Shown here: positions 1 through 10,633 of the stretch, in pieces
Layout of the letters: each line of letters begins with the position of its first letter
Numbering within the stretch: the stretch's first letter is position 1
Assembly: GCA_024641665.1 (NCBI GenBank)
Contig: JAHECP010000032.1
Span: forward strand, 1 to 45,415
DNA length: 45,415 bases
Source of the DNA: Acidobacteriota bacterium
GTDB taxonomy: Bacteria > Acidobacteriota > Vicinamibacteria > Vicinamibacterales > JAHECP01
Direction of reading: 5' to 3'
Program-made: the position numbers and the translations under genes
The notes under the pieces: model-generated
Seen by the model: only the letters and a program-made list of their open reading frames with translations
The model's database searches: none
What the model was told of the DNA's origin: nothing

Positions 1-120
1 GGCCTGCGTGCCGGACGCCCCGCCCCGCGGCCGGGCCGCCGGCGCGACGGCGAGGCCGCAGGCGGCAACGAGCCCGAGAACGAAGGTCCAGCGAGCGTGC
101 ACGACGGCGGCGCGACCCAT
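1..120 (-). CDS. N-terminus of a secreted or lipoprotein (partial)
   Basis: Forty codons of a leftward gene whose remainder lies beyond the left edge. The start ATG (118-120) has a GGAGGCAGGAG ribosome-binding stretch just upstream. The product begins MGRAAVVHARW, followed by a hydrophobic core (TFVLGLVAACGLAVA), so it is an export signal. LVAAC could be a lipobox, or cleavage could follow the AxA-like APAA stretch. A conserved promoter-like block (134-199) lies directly upstream. The function cannot be known from this fragment. Confidence 0.6.
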   Translation of the reverse strand, partial: MGRAAVVHARWTFVLGLVAACGLAVAPAARPRGGASGTQA

Positions 121-133
121 GCTCCTGCCTCCA

Positions 134-199
134 GGCCGGCCCCGGCGACGAATCGTACGGCGGCGGGCCGTCCCGTATTGTAGGATTCCTCGGCCGGTC
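134..199 (-). promoter_or_regulatory. Conserved promoter/leader block, copy A
   Basis: Read leftward this block contains GGAATCCTACAATA with a good -10 (TACAAT, 177-182). A GC-rich leader then includes ACGATTCGTCGCC and ends next to the ribosome-binding site of the partial secreted gene. Almost the same block recurs at 35794-35860. No clear TTGACA-like -35 is seen 17 nt upstream, so it may be activator dependent. Confidence 0.5.
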
Positions 200-220
200 G
201 GGTCGACCTCGGGCGGGTCA

Positions 221-874
221 TCATTCGTGGAGGACGACGCTGAGCAGGGAGGCGTTGATCTTGAGCTCCCCGTTGTCTTCGATGAACCCGAGCCGCTTGA
301 ACTTGTTCATGAAGAAATTGACTCGTGAGCGCGTCGTGCCGACCATTTCCGCGAGCGTCTTCTGCGACATCTTCGGCACGACTCTCTGCGGCGCGTCTTG
401 CTGTCCGTAGCGCGCGAGCAGCAGGAGCGCCCGGGCCAGCCGCTTCTCGCTGGAGTTGAAGAGCTGATCGATCAAGTCCGCCTCGATGCGGATGTTCCGG
501 GTCAGCATGTAGGAGATGAAGCGATCGGACAGCGCATGCTGCCGGTGGAGCAGGCGGAGCATCGTGTCCTTCTCAACGACGAGGACCGCGCTCGGTGTGA
601 TCGCGGTCGCCGTGGCGATTCGGACCGGTTGACCGGCCAGACACCCCTCGCCGAAGAAGTCGCCGGGCCCGAGTATCGCCACAACGGCTTCTTTGCCCAG
701 TTTCGAGAGCACCGAGAGCTTCACACCGCCTTTCTGAAGGTACATGACATTCTCACAGGCATCGCCTTGCGAGAAGATGACCTCCGCCCGTTGATACTCC
801 ACAATCGTTCTCGCGACCCCCGCCGAGTCGAGAAACGCCTGAACGTTGAAGCTGGGCACGGTCTTGACCCCCAT
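221..874 (-). CDS. Crp/Fnr-family transcriptional regulator (paralogue 1)
   Basis: A cyclic-nucleotide-binding-type sensor domain (about residues 10-125, with LGPGDFFGEGCLAG as the phosphate-cassette region), a dimer helix with DLIDQLFNSSEKRLAR, and a winged helix with recognition segment GTTRSRVNFFMNKF. The serine after the first arginine of the E. coli CRP R-E-T-V-G-R segment, and the phenylalanine at its second arginine, suggest a different operator. There is no N-terminal cysteine cluster, so it is not an FNR-type iron-sulfur sensor. I chose ATG 874 (MGVKTVPSFNV) because the paralogue at 30038 aligns from there. No ribosome-binding site precedes it, and the -10 at 881-886 predicts a start of transcription on this codon, so the message may be leaderless. 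The palindrome at 910-925 suggests autoregulation. The effector is unknown. Confidence 0.92.
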   Translation of the reverse strand: MGVKTVPSFNVQAFLDSAGVARTIVEYQRAEVIFSQGDACENVMYLQKGGVKLSVLSKLGKEAVVAILGPGDFFGEGCLAGQPVRIATATAITPSAVLVVEKDTMLRLLHRQHALSDRFISYMLTRNIRIEADLIDQLFNSSEKRLARALLLLARYGQQDAPQRVVPKMSQKTLAEMVGTTRSRVNFFMNKFKRLGFIEDNGELKINASLLSVVLHE

Positions 875-880
875 GGGGGG

Positions 881-952
881 AGTATTAGCACGCCCCGCGG
901 AACCACTGCTGTTCACAAGTGAACACTCAGGCCCGGGCCCTGCGTCTACCAT
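881..952. promoter_or_regulatory. Crp-type operator (910-925) with divergent promoters
   Basis: The palindrome TGTTCACAAGTGAACA (910-925) has perfect 7-bp arms. Rightward, the -10 TACCAT (947-952) begins 21 nt after it, predicting a start near 959 for the barrel protein/CsbD/glucan synthase cluster. Leftward, AATACT (881-886) lies 23 nt away, predicting a start at about 874, the first base of the crp1 start codon. The geometry fits class II activation in both directions. Binding itself is inferred. Confidence 0.7.
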
Positions 953-1076
953 GATTCAGCACATCAGATCCCTGTCCGCGACACGGGGGTTCACGACGCC
1001 ACGAGGTTGCGGGCACCGATCGCGCGGCAGGCCCACTGCCGGGTCGCCGGACACACGGATCACATCAGGAGACGCC

Positions 1077-1671
1077 ATGAGCAGACGACTCGTATTCGGC
1101 AGCATTGACCGCAGTGCTGATGTCCTCGACTCCGGCGTGGGCGCAGGTCGGTGGCGGCATCAAGGTCGGACTGAACCTCGCGACGCTGTCCGGCTTCAAC
1201 GATCCGAACAGCTCCACGAGCCAACGCACGGGGGTGGTCGGGGGCGTGTTTCTGACCCTCGGCCTGGCGCCCATGATCGCGCTCCAGCCCGAAGTGTTGT
1301 TCTCCATGCAGGGCACCAAGTTTCACGTCGGCACGTCCGGGGTCTCGACGGACGCCACGGCCAAGCTCGACTACATCCAGGTGCCCGTGCTGCTCCGGAT
1401 CGGCAACAGCAGCAAAGCCGGCGCGAGCCTGTACGGCGTCGTGGGGCCGACGTTTGGTCGCCTGCTGCGGGCGAACCAGAATGGCGAGGATATCAAGAGC
1501 CAACTGAACAGCACGGACATGGGCCTGGTCGTGGGCGCCGGCGTGAGCCTGTCCCGATTCCTGGTCGAGGGACGCTACACCTATGGCCTGAAGGACCTCA
1601 ACAAGGTCACGGATCCGAGCGGCTCCAACCAGAACAGAGTGATCTCGGTGCTCGTCGGCCTGGTTTTCTGA
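1077..1671 (+). CDS. Outer-membrane beta-barrel protein, frameshift in signal peptide
   Basis: Porin-family barrel (PorT/OMP_b-brl_2-like). The mature part starts about QVGGGIKVGLNLATLSGF, shows alternating beta strands with glycines, and ends in the aromatic residue F (VLVGLVF) as barrels do. ATG 1077 has an AGGAGA ribosome-binding site and encodes MSRRLVFGS, but the frame then shifts by one base near 1104. If one base there is dropped, the reading becomes MSRRLVFGS-LTAVLMSSTPAWAQ, a complete signal peptide ending in AWA. As given, translation of the barrel could only begin at TTG 1105, leaving a very short export signal. The gene lies downstream of the operator at 910-925. Substrate or role unknown. 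Confidence 0.75.
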
Positions 1672-1739
1672 ACGCCGGTGTTCTGGCGCACGCGGTTCTT
1701 GTGAACGTCCGGGCGCCAATTTCGCGACTGGAACATGCT

Positions 1740-1946
1740 ATGTGGAACAAGAACGAGCGCGACGGCAAGATCGATCAGGCCAAGGGCAAGGTCAAGCAGG
1801 CCGTCGGCGATCTGACGGACAATGACGGCATGAGGGCCGAGGGCGAAGTCGACGCGACCGTGGGGAAGGCGAAGACGGCGGTCGGCCGGGCGCAGAGGAA
1901 GGTCGGCGCCGCGATCGAACACGTGGGCAAAGCCGTGAAGCGCTAG
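1740..1946 (+). CDS. CsbD-family stress protein
   Basis: A 68-residue hydrophilic, lysine- and alanine-rich protein with the CsbD pattern: NKNERDGKIDQAKGKVKQAVG, then DLTDNDGMRAEGEVDATVGKAK. CsbD-like proteins are small, largely unstructured, and induced by general stress in many bacteria; the molecular role is unsettled. It sits 68 nt after the barrel gene and 96 nt before the glucan synthase, in the same direction, so it may share the Crp-type promoter at 910-952. The ribosome-binding site is weak. Confidence 0.88.
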   Translation: MWNKNERDGKIDQAKGKVKQAVGDLTDNDGMRAEGEVDATVGKAKTAVGRAQRKVGAAIEHVGKAVKR

Positions 1947-2042
1947 TCCAGGCCGAAGAGCCGGGGAGACCTGCGGCCTCCCCGGCCACAGCCCCCAGCA
2001 AAGCACGTCTGGGAAGGCTGCCCTTCAAGCACGGAATCGGTG

Positions 2043-5000
2043 ATGAACCTCCTGGGTGGGATCTGGACGCGCCGGGCATCGCCAGCGGACAAACCGCTGC
2101 GTGACGAGCTGCTCAGCATCGAGCGCCTGGAAGAACGGGCGAAGGCGCTGGCGGCCAGCTTCACCGTCGACCCGCATCCGCGGCGTCGTGCGCGAAATAT
2201 CTTCCCCCGGTTCGACGACAACGCCCGCGTCCTGCGCCAGGCGTATCGCACGCTGGCCGACGATGTCCGGCGCGGGGAGTTCGTCACCTCCGCGTCGGAG
2301 TGGCTGCTCGACAACTTCCACCTCGTCGCCTCGGAAATCAGGGGCATCCGCCAGAATCTTCCCCGAACCTACTACCGCACACTGCCGACGCTCGCGCCGC
2401 GCGAGCGGGCGGGACACGCCCGGATCTACGCGATCGCCCTCGAGCTCATCCGGCACAGCGACAGCCGGCTGGAGCGCCACCAGCTCACGCAGTTCCTCAA
2501 CAGCTACCAGCGCGTCGCGCCGTTGACGATTGGCGAGCTCTGGGCCTGGCCCAGCATGCTGAGGCTGGCGCTCGTCGAGAACCTGAGACGCCTGGCTGAA
2601 GGGACGCTGGAGGCCCGCGCCGCACGCCGGGCGGCCGACGCTGATGTGGCGCGGATCGAGGCACGCGCGACACAGACGGCGCCGGCGTTGCCGTCCGTCC
2701 TCCATCCGGCGTACATCGTCCAGCTCCTTCATCGCGTGCGCGAATACGGCCTTCGCCTGGTGCCGGTGCACAGAGCAATCGAGGCGTACCTGGCTTCCCG
2801 GCAGACGACCACCGAAGACGCCGTTCGCGAGGAGCACCAGCGCGAAGCGGCCGCCCAGGTGTCGGTGGCCAACGTGGTCGCGAGCCTTCGCCTGTGCTCG
2901 ACGCTCGACTGGGGAAAGTACTTCGAGGCCGTGAGTCTCGTCGAGCAGGTGCTGCAGCGCGATCCCGCGGGCGTGTACGGACGCATGGACTTCCTGAGCC
3001 GGGACCGTCAGCGCCAGGCGGTGGAGGACATGGCCGCGCCCGACGGCGACGCCCAGATACGGGTGGCGCTGAAGGCGGTCGAAAGCGCCCGCGAGGTGGC
3101 CGCGGGCGGCTCGACCGCCGATCGAGCCGCTCATGTCGGCTACCACCTGATCGATCGAGCGCGGCGCAACCTCGAAGCCGACGTGGCGTACCGTCCTCCC
3201 CTCCTCAAGCGCCTGCGCCGTTTCGCGTTCGCCCATACGACCGGCGGCTACCTTGGATCGATCGGACTCGTGACGACGCTGCTGGTCGCCGCCGGTGTCT
3301 GGTACGTCCGGCTCGGGGGCGGGTCCCTCTCAGCGCAGATCGCAGCGGGACTGCTGCTCTTGATGCCCGCGAGTGAAGTCGCGACTTCATTCATCCAGCG
3401 CCTGGCCGCGCGTCTGGCGCCGCCGAGACGCCTGCCGCGCCTCGAGTTCGCCGAGCGGATTCCCGAGACCGCACGCACCATGGTGATCGTGCCGACGATG
3501 CTGACGAGCGTCTCGGCCGTGGCCGCGCTCGTCGAGCATCTCGAGGTGCTCGCGCTCGGGAACCTGGACCCGTGCATCCACTTCGCGATCCTCAGTGATT
3601 TTGCCGACGCCGCCACACGCGAGCTGCCCGGGGATGCGGCACTCCTCTCGGCCGCCCGCGCGGGCGTCGAGGCCCTCAACACGCGGTTCGGCCCCGAGCA
3701 CGCGGACCGGTTCTATCTCTTCCATCGCGACCGGCAGTGGAACCCTCACGAGCAGGCGTGGATCGGCTGGGAGCGCAAGCGCGGCAAGATCGAGGAGTTC
3801 AATCGTCTGCTGCGAGGCGCGACGGACACGAGCTTCGCCGTGCAGGTCGGGACGCTCGACATCCTGCCCGCCGTGCGGTACTGCATCACGCTCGACTCCG
3901 ACACCCGCCTGCCGCGGGACGCGGCGAAGAAGCTCATCGGGATCATCGAGCACCCGTTGAACCGTCCGCACGTCGACCGGCGGCTCGGCCGCGTGACGGA
4001 GGGCTACGGCATCCTGCAGCCCCGCGTCAGCGTGACGATGGCGAGTGCGGCGGGCTCGCTCTTCGCCCGCACCTACGCCGGCCATACTGGCGTGGACCCC
4101 TACACCACCGCCGTGTCGGATGTGTACCAGGATCTCTTCAAGGAGGGCATTTTCACCGGCAAGGGGCTCTACGACGTGGACGCGTTCATGGCGGCCCTCG
4201 AGGGGCGCGTCCCCGAGAACGCGCTGCTGTCACACGATCTGTTCGAGGGTGTCTTCGCCCGGACCGCTCTCGTGACGGACGTCGAAGTGGTGGATGACTA
4301 TCCGTCGAGCGTCCTCGCACACGCGCGGCGCCAGCACCGCTGGGTCCGCGGCGACTGGCAGATTCTGTGGTGGCTGCTGCCCTTCGTCCCGACCCGCTCG
4401 GGCGTCGAGCGCAACCGGTTACGGATCATCTCGCGCTGGAAGATCCTCGACAACCTGAGGCGCAGCCTGCTGGCGCCGGCGACCGTCGCCCTGCTCCTGC
4501 TCGGGTGGACCGTCCTCCCGGGGAGTGCGGCAGCCTGGACGGCGATTGGCCTCGCCGCGCTCGCGTTTCCCGTGTGCTCGCGTGCGGTGGAGACGATCGC
4601 CGGGCCGATCCGCGGACAGGCGTGGTCCGTGTTCCTGCGGGCCGCTTCCGAGGATCTGAAGCTCGCCGTCGCCCGCGCATCGCTGCAGCTCGCATTCATG
4701 GCCAATCGGGCGTACGAGATGCTGCACGCGATCAGCATCACGCTCGTTCGCCTGGGAATCACGCGACATCGGCTTCTGGAGTGGGAGACGGCGGCGGCGA
4801 GCGGCACCCGGGGCGGACCACCGGACGTGCGCGCGTTCCTGAGGGGCATGATCGCGAGTCCGTCCATCGCCCTCGCCAGCCTCGTCCTGGTGTCGCTGGC
4901 GCATCCGCGCGCGCTGCCCGTGGCGCTCCCCGTTCTGGTCTTGTGGGCGGCCGCGCCCCTGATCGCGTTCGCGCTCAGCCGGCCGATGCCCCCGCGCCGG

Positions 5001-8000
5001 ATGGCGCTGGGCGCCGAGGACCGTGAGTTCCTGCGTCAGGTGGCGCGCCGCACGTGGCGCTACTTCGAGACATTCGTGGGCGCCGAGGATCACGGCCTGC
5101 CGCCAGACAACGTCCAGATCGTGCCCGAACTCCGGGCTGCGCACCGCACGTCGCCCACCAACATCGGGATGGGGCTACTGGCGACGCTCGCAGCCCACGA
5201 CTTCGGCTTCATCGGCACCGACGATCTGATCGGCCGGATCGAGACGACGCTCGACACCGTCGACGGCCTGGAGCGTTTCGAGGGCCACCTGCTGAATTGG
5301 TACGACACGCGCTCGCTGGCGCCGCTGCCGCCAGCCTACGTGTCCACGGTGGACAGCGGGAACCTGGCGGCCGCGCTCCTGACGCTCGCCGTCGGATTGC
5401 GCCGCCTCTCCACGGCCGCGTCAACACCCGCCGATGGCGCGCGCCTGGAACGCCTGGCGGCGCACGCGGCGGCGTTGTTCGACGGCATGACCTTCGGATT
5501 CCTCTACGACCCGCGCCGGCACCTGTTCGCGATCGGCTATCGCCTCGCCGACGCCGAGGGACCGGGCCGCCTGGATCCGTCCTGCTACGACCTCCTGGCC
5601 TCCGAAGCGCGCCTGGCGAGCTTCATCGCCATCGCGAAAGGCGACGTGCCCGAGCTGCACTGGTTCCATCTGGGACGATCCGTCACCAGCGTCCGTGGCC
5701 GACCGGTGCTGCTGTCGTGGAACGCCACGATGTTCGAATATCTGCTGCCGCTTCTCGTCATGCGCAGCTACCCGGAGACGCTCCTCGACGAGTCGTGTCG
5801 CATGGTCGTGCGCCGCCAGATGGACTACGCCACCTCTCGCGGTGTGCCATGGGGCATCTCGGAGTCGGCCTACAACCTGGTCGATCGACACGACACCTAT
5901 CAGTACAAGGCGTTCGGCGTCCCCGGCCTCGGTCTGAAGCGCGGGCTGGGCGACGAGCTGGTGGTGGCGCCCTACGCGACGGCGCTCGCCGCGATGATCG
6001 ATCCGGCCGGGAGCGCCGCCAACCTGCGGCGGCTGGCCGCCGCGGGTCTCGAGGGCGACTACGGCTTCTTCGACGCCATCGATTACTCGAATCGCGGGCC
6101 AGACCCTCACGAGCGCGGCGCGGGCGAGACGGCTCGCGCCGGAGGCGCGGTCGTCCGCACCTGTCTGGCTCACCACGAAGGCATGACCCTCATCGCGCTG
6201 GCGAACGCCCTGCTCGGCGAGCCGATGGTGGAGCGCTTTCACGCGGAGCCGAGGGTGCAGGCCACCGAGCTGCTGCTGCAGGAGCGCGTGCCGCGCCGGA
6301 CACCGACGGCCGAGCCGCGGCCGCTCGACGAGATGCGGGTGGCGACGCCCCTGCCCGCCGTGCCGGTTCGGCGCTATCGGTCGCCGCACACGGTCTTTGT
6401 GCATGCCCAGTTCCTGTCGAACGGCACCTACGTCACGGTGGTGACCAACGCCGGCGGCGGCGCCAGCTTCTGGCGCGGTCTCGCGGTGACGAGGTCGCGC
6501 CACGACTCCACGTGCGATCCGGGCAGCCAGTTCATCTACCTGCGCGACGTCTGGAGCGGATCGACGTGGTCCGCGACGTATCATCCGACGGACACGGAAC
6601 CCGACGACTGCGTCGTCACGTTCCTGGCGGAACGCGCGACCTTCCGCCGCCGGGATGGCGAGGTGTCCACGCAGCTCGATGTCGCGGTGTCGACCGAAGA
6701 CGACGTCGAGGTGCGGCGGGTGACGGTCACCAACCACGGCGCGCAGATCCGCGAGATCGACGTCACGAGCTATGCCGAGATCGTGCTGGCGCCGCCGGCC
6801 GCCGACCTCGCCCACCCGGCCTTCGGAAAGCTCTTCGTCGAGACGGAGTACCTTCCGGAAAGCGCCGCGCTCATCGGCCATCGGCGCCCTCAGGATTCCC
6901 GGGCGCCTGGCGCGTGGGTGGTGCACGTGCTCGGCCTGGAAGGCCGGACGCAGGGCCCCGTCGAGTGGGAGACGGATCGCGCGCGCTTCCTCGGTCGCGG
7001 GCGGACGACCCGCAACCCGCTGGCGCTCGACGGCCGCACCCTGTCCGGGACCACAGGCGTCGTGCTCGACCCTGTCGTCAGCCTGCGGCAACGCATCAGG
7101 CTGCCCCCGGGGGCGTCGGTGCGGCTCTCGTTCGCCACGGGCATGGCGTCGGACCGTGAGACGGCCGTGGCGCTCGCACGGAAGTACCACGACCCCAGCG
7201 CGGCGTCGCGAGCTTTTGCCCTCGCCTTTACCCACGCGCAGAGCGGCCTGCGTCACCTGGGGATCTCGAGGGAGGAGGCGCGGCTCTTCGAGCGACTGGC
7301 CTCACGGGTGCTGTTCTCCGACGGGTCGCTCCGGGCGAGCCCGGACACGCTCGCGTCGAACGAGCTCGGCCAGGCCAGTCTGTGGCCGCACGGCATCTCG
7401 GGCGACCTGCCCATTCTGCTCGTGCGTGTGGTCGAAGACGACGACCTGCCGCTCGTCGGTCAGGTCCTGCAGGCGCAGGAGTACTGGCGCCTCAAGGGCC
7501 TCATCGCCGACGTCGTGATCCTCAACGATCACCCGGTCAGCTACCTGGACGAGATGCAGGCGCAGCTCGCGGCGCTCCTCGACAGCGGCCCGTGGAGCGC
7601 GTGGAAACACCGGCCGGGTGGCACGTATCTGCTGCGCGGGGATCGCATGGGTGCAGCCGAGCGCACGCTGCTCGAGGCGGTCGCGCGCGCGGTCCTCAGC
7701 GGCGACCGGGGCGACCTCCGCGCGCAGCTCGATCGACCGCATCCCGTCGAGGCGAGTGCGGCGCCGGACGCGCCGGCGACCCCGGCGTCCCTCCACAGCA
7801 GCATTCGTGACGCCGGTGGCGCCGAGCGTGACCGCGGTGAGGCCGAGCCCCAGCCGCGCGTGCCACCCCTGACGCTGGCCAACGGTCTCGGTGGCTTCGC
7901 CGACGAGGGTCGAGAGTATGTGATCGCCCTGGATGGCGACGAGGACACGCCGCTGCCCTGGGCGAACGTGATCGCCAACCCGTCTTTTGGAACAATCGTC

Positions 8001-10289
8001 ACGGCCTCGGGCTCGGCGCACACGTGGTCGGGGAACAGCCGGGAGAACCGCCTCACGCCGTTCGCCAACGATCCGGTTGCCGACCCGACCGCCGAGGCCC
8101 TCTTCGTTCGCGACGACGAGTCAGGAGAGGCCTGGTCGCCAACGCCGGGACCGATGACCCGGCACCCGGCGAGCGGACGATTCATCGTGCGCCACGGCGC
8201 GGGGGTCACGCACTTCTCGCGGGCGACGCGTGGCATCCGTCACGAGCTGGACGTGTTCGTGGACGCCACCGATCCGGTGAAGTTCTCGCGGCTCACGCTG
8301 ACGAACGACGGCGAGGCGCCGCGCACGCTGAGCGTCTTCGCCTACAACGACTGGGTGCTCGGACCACCGCAGGATGGCGAGCAGCGGCACGTCATCACCG
8401 AACACGACGGGCAGACGGGCGCCGTCCTCGCGCGGAATGCGTACAACCAGGAGTTCGCCCGTCGCGTGGCGTTCGCGTGCGCGAGCGAGCCCCCCTGCTC
8501 CGCGACGGGGAATCGTCTGTCGTTCATCGGGCGCAACGGTTCGCTCGCGCGGCCGGCGGCGCTTCGCCAGGCGGCGCTCTCAGGGCAGTTTGGGGCCGGA
8601 CTGGATCCGTGCGCGGCGCTTCACGTCCGATTCGTCCTGAACCCGCGAGAGAGTCGTCGCGTCGTGTTCCTGTTGGGCCAAGGCACCGATGCGGACCACG
8701 CCCGCGCCCTGATCGACCGCCACCGGCAGGTGGACGAGGCCGCCGCCGCGCTCGAGACGGTGCAGACCTCCTGGAATCACACGCTCGACACCATTCACAT
8801 CCGGACGCCAGATGATTCGTTCGATGTCTTGATGAACCGCTGGCTCCTCTATCAGGACGTGAGCTGCCGCCTCTGGACCCGCGCGGGCTATTACCAGCCG
8901 GGCGGAGCCTTCGGCTTCCGCGATCAGCTGCAGGACGTCATGGCGCTGTCGTTCGCGCGGCCCGATCTGGCGCGAGCGCACCTCCTGCGCGCCGCGGGCC
9001 GGCAGTTCGTCGAAGGTGACGTTCAACACTGGTGGCACGAGCCGTCGGGGCGGGGACTCCGCAGCCGGTGTTCCGACGACCTGCTCTGGCTTCCGTACGC
9101 GGTCACCGACTATGTCCGCGCGACGGGCGACGTGGGCGTGCTGGACGAGCGAATGCCGTTCCTGGAGGCGCCTCTTTTGGCGCCCGATGCGCACGAGGCG
9201 TACGGGCAGCCGGGCACCTCGTCCGAGCACGGCGTCCTGTTCGAGCATTGCGTCCGCGCCATCGAGAAAGGGCTCACGACCGGCGCGCACGGCCTGCCGC
9301 TCTTCGGCAGCGGCGACTGGAACGACGGCATGAACCACGTCGGCGCGGCCGGACGCGGCGAAAGCACGTGGCTCGGCTTCTTCCTCCACAGCGTGCTCAT
9401 GGGCTTCGCCCCGTTGTGCGATGCACGGGACGATCGCGCCCGGGGCGAACGTTACCGCCGCGAGGCCAGCCGTCTCTCGAAAGCGCTCGAGCGGTCGTGG
9501 GACGGCGAGTGGTACCGGCGCGGGTACTACGACGACGGCACACCACTGGGATCCGCGCAGAGCGACGAGTGCAAGATCGACTCGATCTCGCAGTCCTGGG
9601 CCGTCCTCTCGGAGGCGGTCCCGCAGCGGTTTGCCGAACGCGCGATGGATGCGGTGCGCACCTCCCTGGTCGCGCGCGGATCGCAGATCCTGCTGCTGCT
9701 CAACCCGCCGTTCGATCGGTCGGCGCAGGAGCCCGGGTACATCAAGGGCTACCCGCCCGGCATCCGCGAGAACGGCGGCCAGTACACACACGCGGCGCTG
9801 TGGGTGGTGATGGCGCTGGCACAACTCGGCAGCGGCGATGAGGCGGTGGAGCTGTTCCACATGCTCAACCCCGTGAACCATGCGCGCACGGCCGCGGATG
9901 TCGCCGGCTACAAGACGGAGCCGTACGCGGTCGCCGGCGACGTGTACGCGCGGGCGCCGCACGCGGGGCGTGGCGGGTGGAGCTGGTACACCGGGTCGGC
10001 TGGCTGGATGTATCGCGCGGGCCTCGAGAGCATTCTCGGCCTGCGACGCCGCGGCGCCACGTTCGTCGTGGCCCCTTGCATCCCCTCGTCCTGGCGCGAG
10101 TACGAGATCGTCTGGCAGTGCGGATCGGCCCGCTACGAGATCACCGTCACCAACCCGGACCGCCGGTGCCGAGGGGTGGCAAGCGCAGAACTGGACGGGG
10201 CGCCCGTGAATGCGGCCGCGATTCCTCTCGCGGATGACGGCCGCGTGCATCAGGTGCGGGTCGTGCTGGGAGACCGGGCGGATCGGTAG
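2043..10289 (+). CDS. ndvB: Cyclic beta-1,2-glucan synthase (NdvB/ChvB type)
   Basis: A 2748-residue membrane enzyme that builds cyclic beta-1,2-glucan from UDP-glucose, close to the usual 2800-residue size. In order: a helical N-terminal region; membrane segments from about residue 395; a GT84 glucosyltransferase domain with DSDTRLP (about 618) and [10 protein letters not shown] (about 763); more membrane segments (790-850, 950-980); a glycoamylase-like domain (about 1000-1420, with WGISESAYN); two GH94-type sugar-binding regions (near 1467 and 1944); and a C-terminal GH94 phosphorylase domain with [12 protein letters not shown] near 2422 holding the expected acid, which trims chain length. 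GTG 2040 immediately precedes the chosen ATG. These glucans serve in osmotic adaptation and host contact in Proteobacteria. Its position after a CsbD gene and a Crp-type operator suggests stress control. Confidence 0.93.
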   Translation: MNLLGGIWTRRASPADKPLRDELLSIERLEERAKALAASFTVDPHPRRRARNIFPRFDDNARVLRQAYRTLADDVRRGEFVTSASEWLLDNFHLVASEIRGIRQNLPRTYYRTLPTLAPRERAGHARIYAIALELIRHSDSRLERHQLTQFLNSYQRVAPLTIGELWAWPSMLRLALVENLRRLAEGTLEARAARRAADADVARIEARATQTAPALPSVLHPAYIVQLLHRVREYGLRLVPVHRAIEAYLASRQTTTEDAVREEHQREAAAQVSVANVVASLRLCSTLDWGKYFEAVSLVEQVLQRDPAGVYGRMDFLSRDRQRQAVEDMAAPDGDAQIRVALKAVESAREVAAGGSTADRAAHVGYHLIDRARRNLEADVAYRPPLLKRLRRFAFAHTTGGYLGSIGLVTTLLVAAGVWYVRLGGGSLSAQIAAGLLLLMPASEVATSFIQRLAARLAPPRRLPRLEFAERIPETARTMVIVPTMLTSVSAVAALVEHLEVLALGNLDPCIHFAILSDFADAATRELPGDAALLSAARAGVEALNTRFGPEHADRFYLFHRDRQWNPHEQAWIGWERKRGKIEEFNRLLRGATDTSFAVQVGTLDILPAVRYCITLDSDTRLPRDAAKKLIGIIEHPLNRPHVDRRLGRVTEGYGILQPRVSVTMASAAGSLFARTYAGHTGVDPYTTAVSDVYQDLFKEGIFTGKGLYDVDAFMAALEGRVPENALLSHDLFEGVFARTALVTDVEVVDDYPSSVLAHARRQHRWVRGDWQILWWLLPFVPTRSGVERNRLRIISRWKILDNLRRSLLAPATVALLLLGWTVLPGSAAAWTAIGLAALAFPVCSRAVETIAGPIRGQAWSVFLRAASEDLKLAVARASLQLAFMANRAYEMLHAISITLVRLGITRHRLLEWETAAASGTRGGPPDVRAFLRGMIASPSIALASLVLVSLAHPRALPVALPVLVLWAAAPLIAFALSRPMPPRRMALGAEDREFLRQVARRTWRYFETFVGAEDHGLPPDNVQIVPELRAAHRTSPTNIGMGLLATLAAHDFGFIGTDDLIGRIETTLDTVDGLERFEGHLLNWYDTRSLAPLPPAYVSTVDSGNLAAALLTLAVGLRRLSTAASTPADGARLERLAAHAAALFDGMTFGFLYDPRRHLFAIGYRLADAEGPGRLDPSCYDLLASEARLASFIAIAKGDVPELHWFHLGRSVTSVRGRPVLLSWNATMFEYLLPLLVMRSYPETLLDESCRMVVRRQMDYATSRGVPWGISESAYNLVDRHDTYQYKAFGVPGLGLKRGLGDELVVAPYATALAAMIDPAGSAANLRRLAAAGLEGDYGFFDAIDYSNRGPDPHERGAGETARAGGAVVRTCLAHHEGMTLIALANALLGEPMVERFHAEPRVQATELLLQERVPRRTPTAEPRPLDEMRVATPLPAVPVRRYRSPHTVFVHAQFLSNGTYVTVVTNAGGGASFWRGLAVTRSRHDSTCDPGSQFIYLRDVWSGSTWSATYHPTDTEPDDCVVTFLAERATFRRRDGEVSTQLDVAVSTEDDVEVRRVTVTNHGAQIREIDVTSYAEIVLAPPAADLAHPAFGKLFVETEYLPESAALIGHRRPQDSRAPGAWVVHVLGLEGRTQGPVEWETDRARFLGRGRTTRNPLALDGRTLSGTTGVVLDPVVSLRQRIRLPPGASVRLSFATGMASDRETAVALARKYHDPSAASRAFALAFTHAQSGLRHLGISREEARLFERLASRVLFSDGSLRASPDTLASNELGQASLWPHGISGDLPILLVRVVEDDDLPLVGQVLQAQEYWRLKGLIADVVILNDHPVSYLDEMQAQLAALLDSGPWSAWKHRPGGTYLLRGDRMGAAERTLLEAVARAVLSGDRGDLRAQLDRPHPVEASAAPDAPATPASLHSSIRDAGGAERDRGEAEPQPRVPPLTLANGLGGFADEGREYVIALDGDEDTPLPWANVIANPSFGTIVTASGSAHTWSGNSRENRLTPFANDPVADPTAEALFVRDDESGEAWSPTPGPMTRHPASGRFIVRHGAGVTHFSRATRGIRHELDVFVDATDPVKFSRLTLTNDGEAPRTLSVFAYNDWVLGPPQDGEQRHVITEHDGQTGAVLARNAYNQEFARRVAFACASEPPCSATGNRLSFIGRNGSLARPAALRQAALSGQFGAGLDPCAALHVRFVLNPRESRRVVFLLGQGTDADHARALIDRHRQVDEAAAALETVQTSWNHTLDTIHIRTPDDSFDVLMNRWLLYQDVSCRLWTRAGYYQPGGAFGFRDQLQDVMALSFARPDLARAHLLRAAGRQFVEGDVQHWWHEPSGRGLRSRCSDDLLWLPYAVTDYVRATGDVGVLDERMPFLEAPLLAPDAHEAYGQPGTSSEHGVLFEHCVRAIEKGLTTGAHGLPLFGSGDWNDGMNHVGAAGRGESTWLGFFLHSVLMGFAPLCDARDDRARGERYRREASRLSKALERSWDGEWYRRGYYDDGTPLGSAQSDECKIDSISQSWAVLSEAVPQRFAERAMDAVRTSLVARGSQILLLLNPPFDRSAQEPGYIKGYPPGIRENGGQYTHAALWVVMALAQLGSGDEAVELFHMLNPVNHARTAADVAGYKTEPYAVAGDVYARAPHAGRGGWSWYTGSAGWMYRAGLESILGLRRRGATFVVAPCIPSSWREYEIVWQCGSARYEITVTNPDRRCRGVASAELDGAPVNAAAIPLADDGRVHQVRVVLGDRADR

Positions 10290-10340
10290 CCGCCCGGGTC
10301 ACGGCTGGGGGAACGTCCGAGGCCGTCCAGGAGGCGGCGG

Positions 10341-10433
10341 TCAGGCCGGCGCGACCGGCGTGTGACCGCAGTCATCGCACCGCAGGTAGAGCACCGGGAA
10401 CGACTCCGATCGCCCGATGATCAGTCTGAACAT
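10341..10433 (-). CDS. Possible 30-residue CxxC mini-protein
   Basis: A small frame MFRLIIGRSESF...RCDDCGH...APA with mostly G/C third positions and a zinc-ribbon-like CDDC. AGAGG abuts the ATG with no spacing and the frame is short, so this may be chance. It lies in the 344-nt stretch between the glucan synthase and the next gene, which otherwise holds only the tandem operators and promoter at 10479-10549. Confidence 0.2.
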   Translation of the reverse strand: MFRLIIGRSESFPVLYLRCDDCGHTPVAPA

Positions 10434-10478
10434 CCTCTGAAACCGCCCCCCAGTATCCAGGACCTGCGCGAATGGGGA

Positions 10479-10549
10479 TGTACCACATTGAACACCCGGG
10501 GCAGGGTGTGCACATTCGAACAGACGCCCGTCCTCGCCCTTCCTATAAT
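10479..10549 (+). promoter_or_regulatory. Tandem Crp-type operators with TATAAT promoter
   Basis: Two palindrome-like 16-mers 28 bp apart: TGTACCACATTGAACA (10479-10494, right arm perfect) and TGTGCACATTCGAACA (10507-10522). A consensus -10 TATAAT (10544-10549) starts 21 nt after the proximal site, so the predicted start near 10556 places that site at -41.5. No TTGACA-like -35 is present. It drives the gene at 10634, with a leader of about 78 nt. Confidence 0.68.
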
Positions 10550-10633
10550 GGCGTGAGGCAGTCATCCTGAACAGCCGCGGGCGTCAGAGACACCCGCGGT
10601 TCACCCGGTGCCGTCTTCTTGGAGGAATTGCTC

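Noticed and set aside
1697-1712. GTTCTTGTGAACG before csbD as an operator
   Set aside because: The arms are two bases too close compared with the other sites, and no -10 is in register.
2025-10250. Long open frames opposite the glucan synthase and other large genes (such as 5421-7256 and 8580-10250 minus)
   Set aside because: High GC leaves antisense frames open. Their products are Arg/His/Gly-rich without domains, and the opposite strand has clear conserved motifs.
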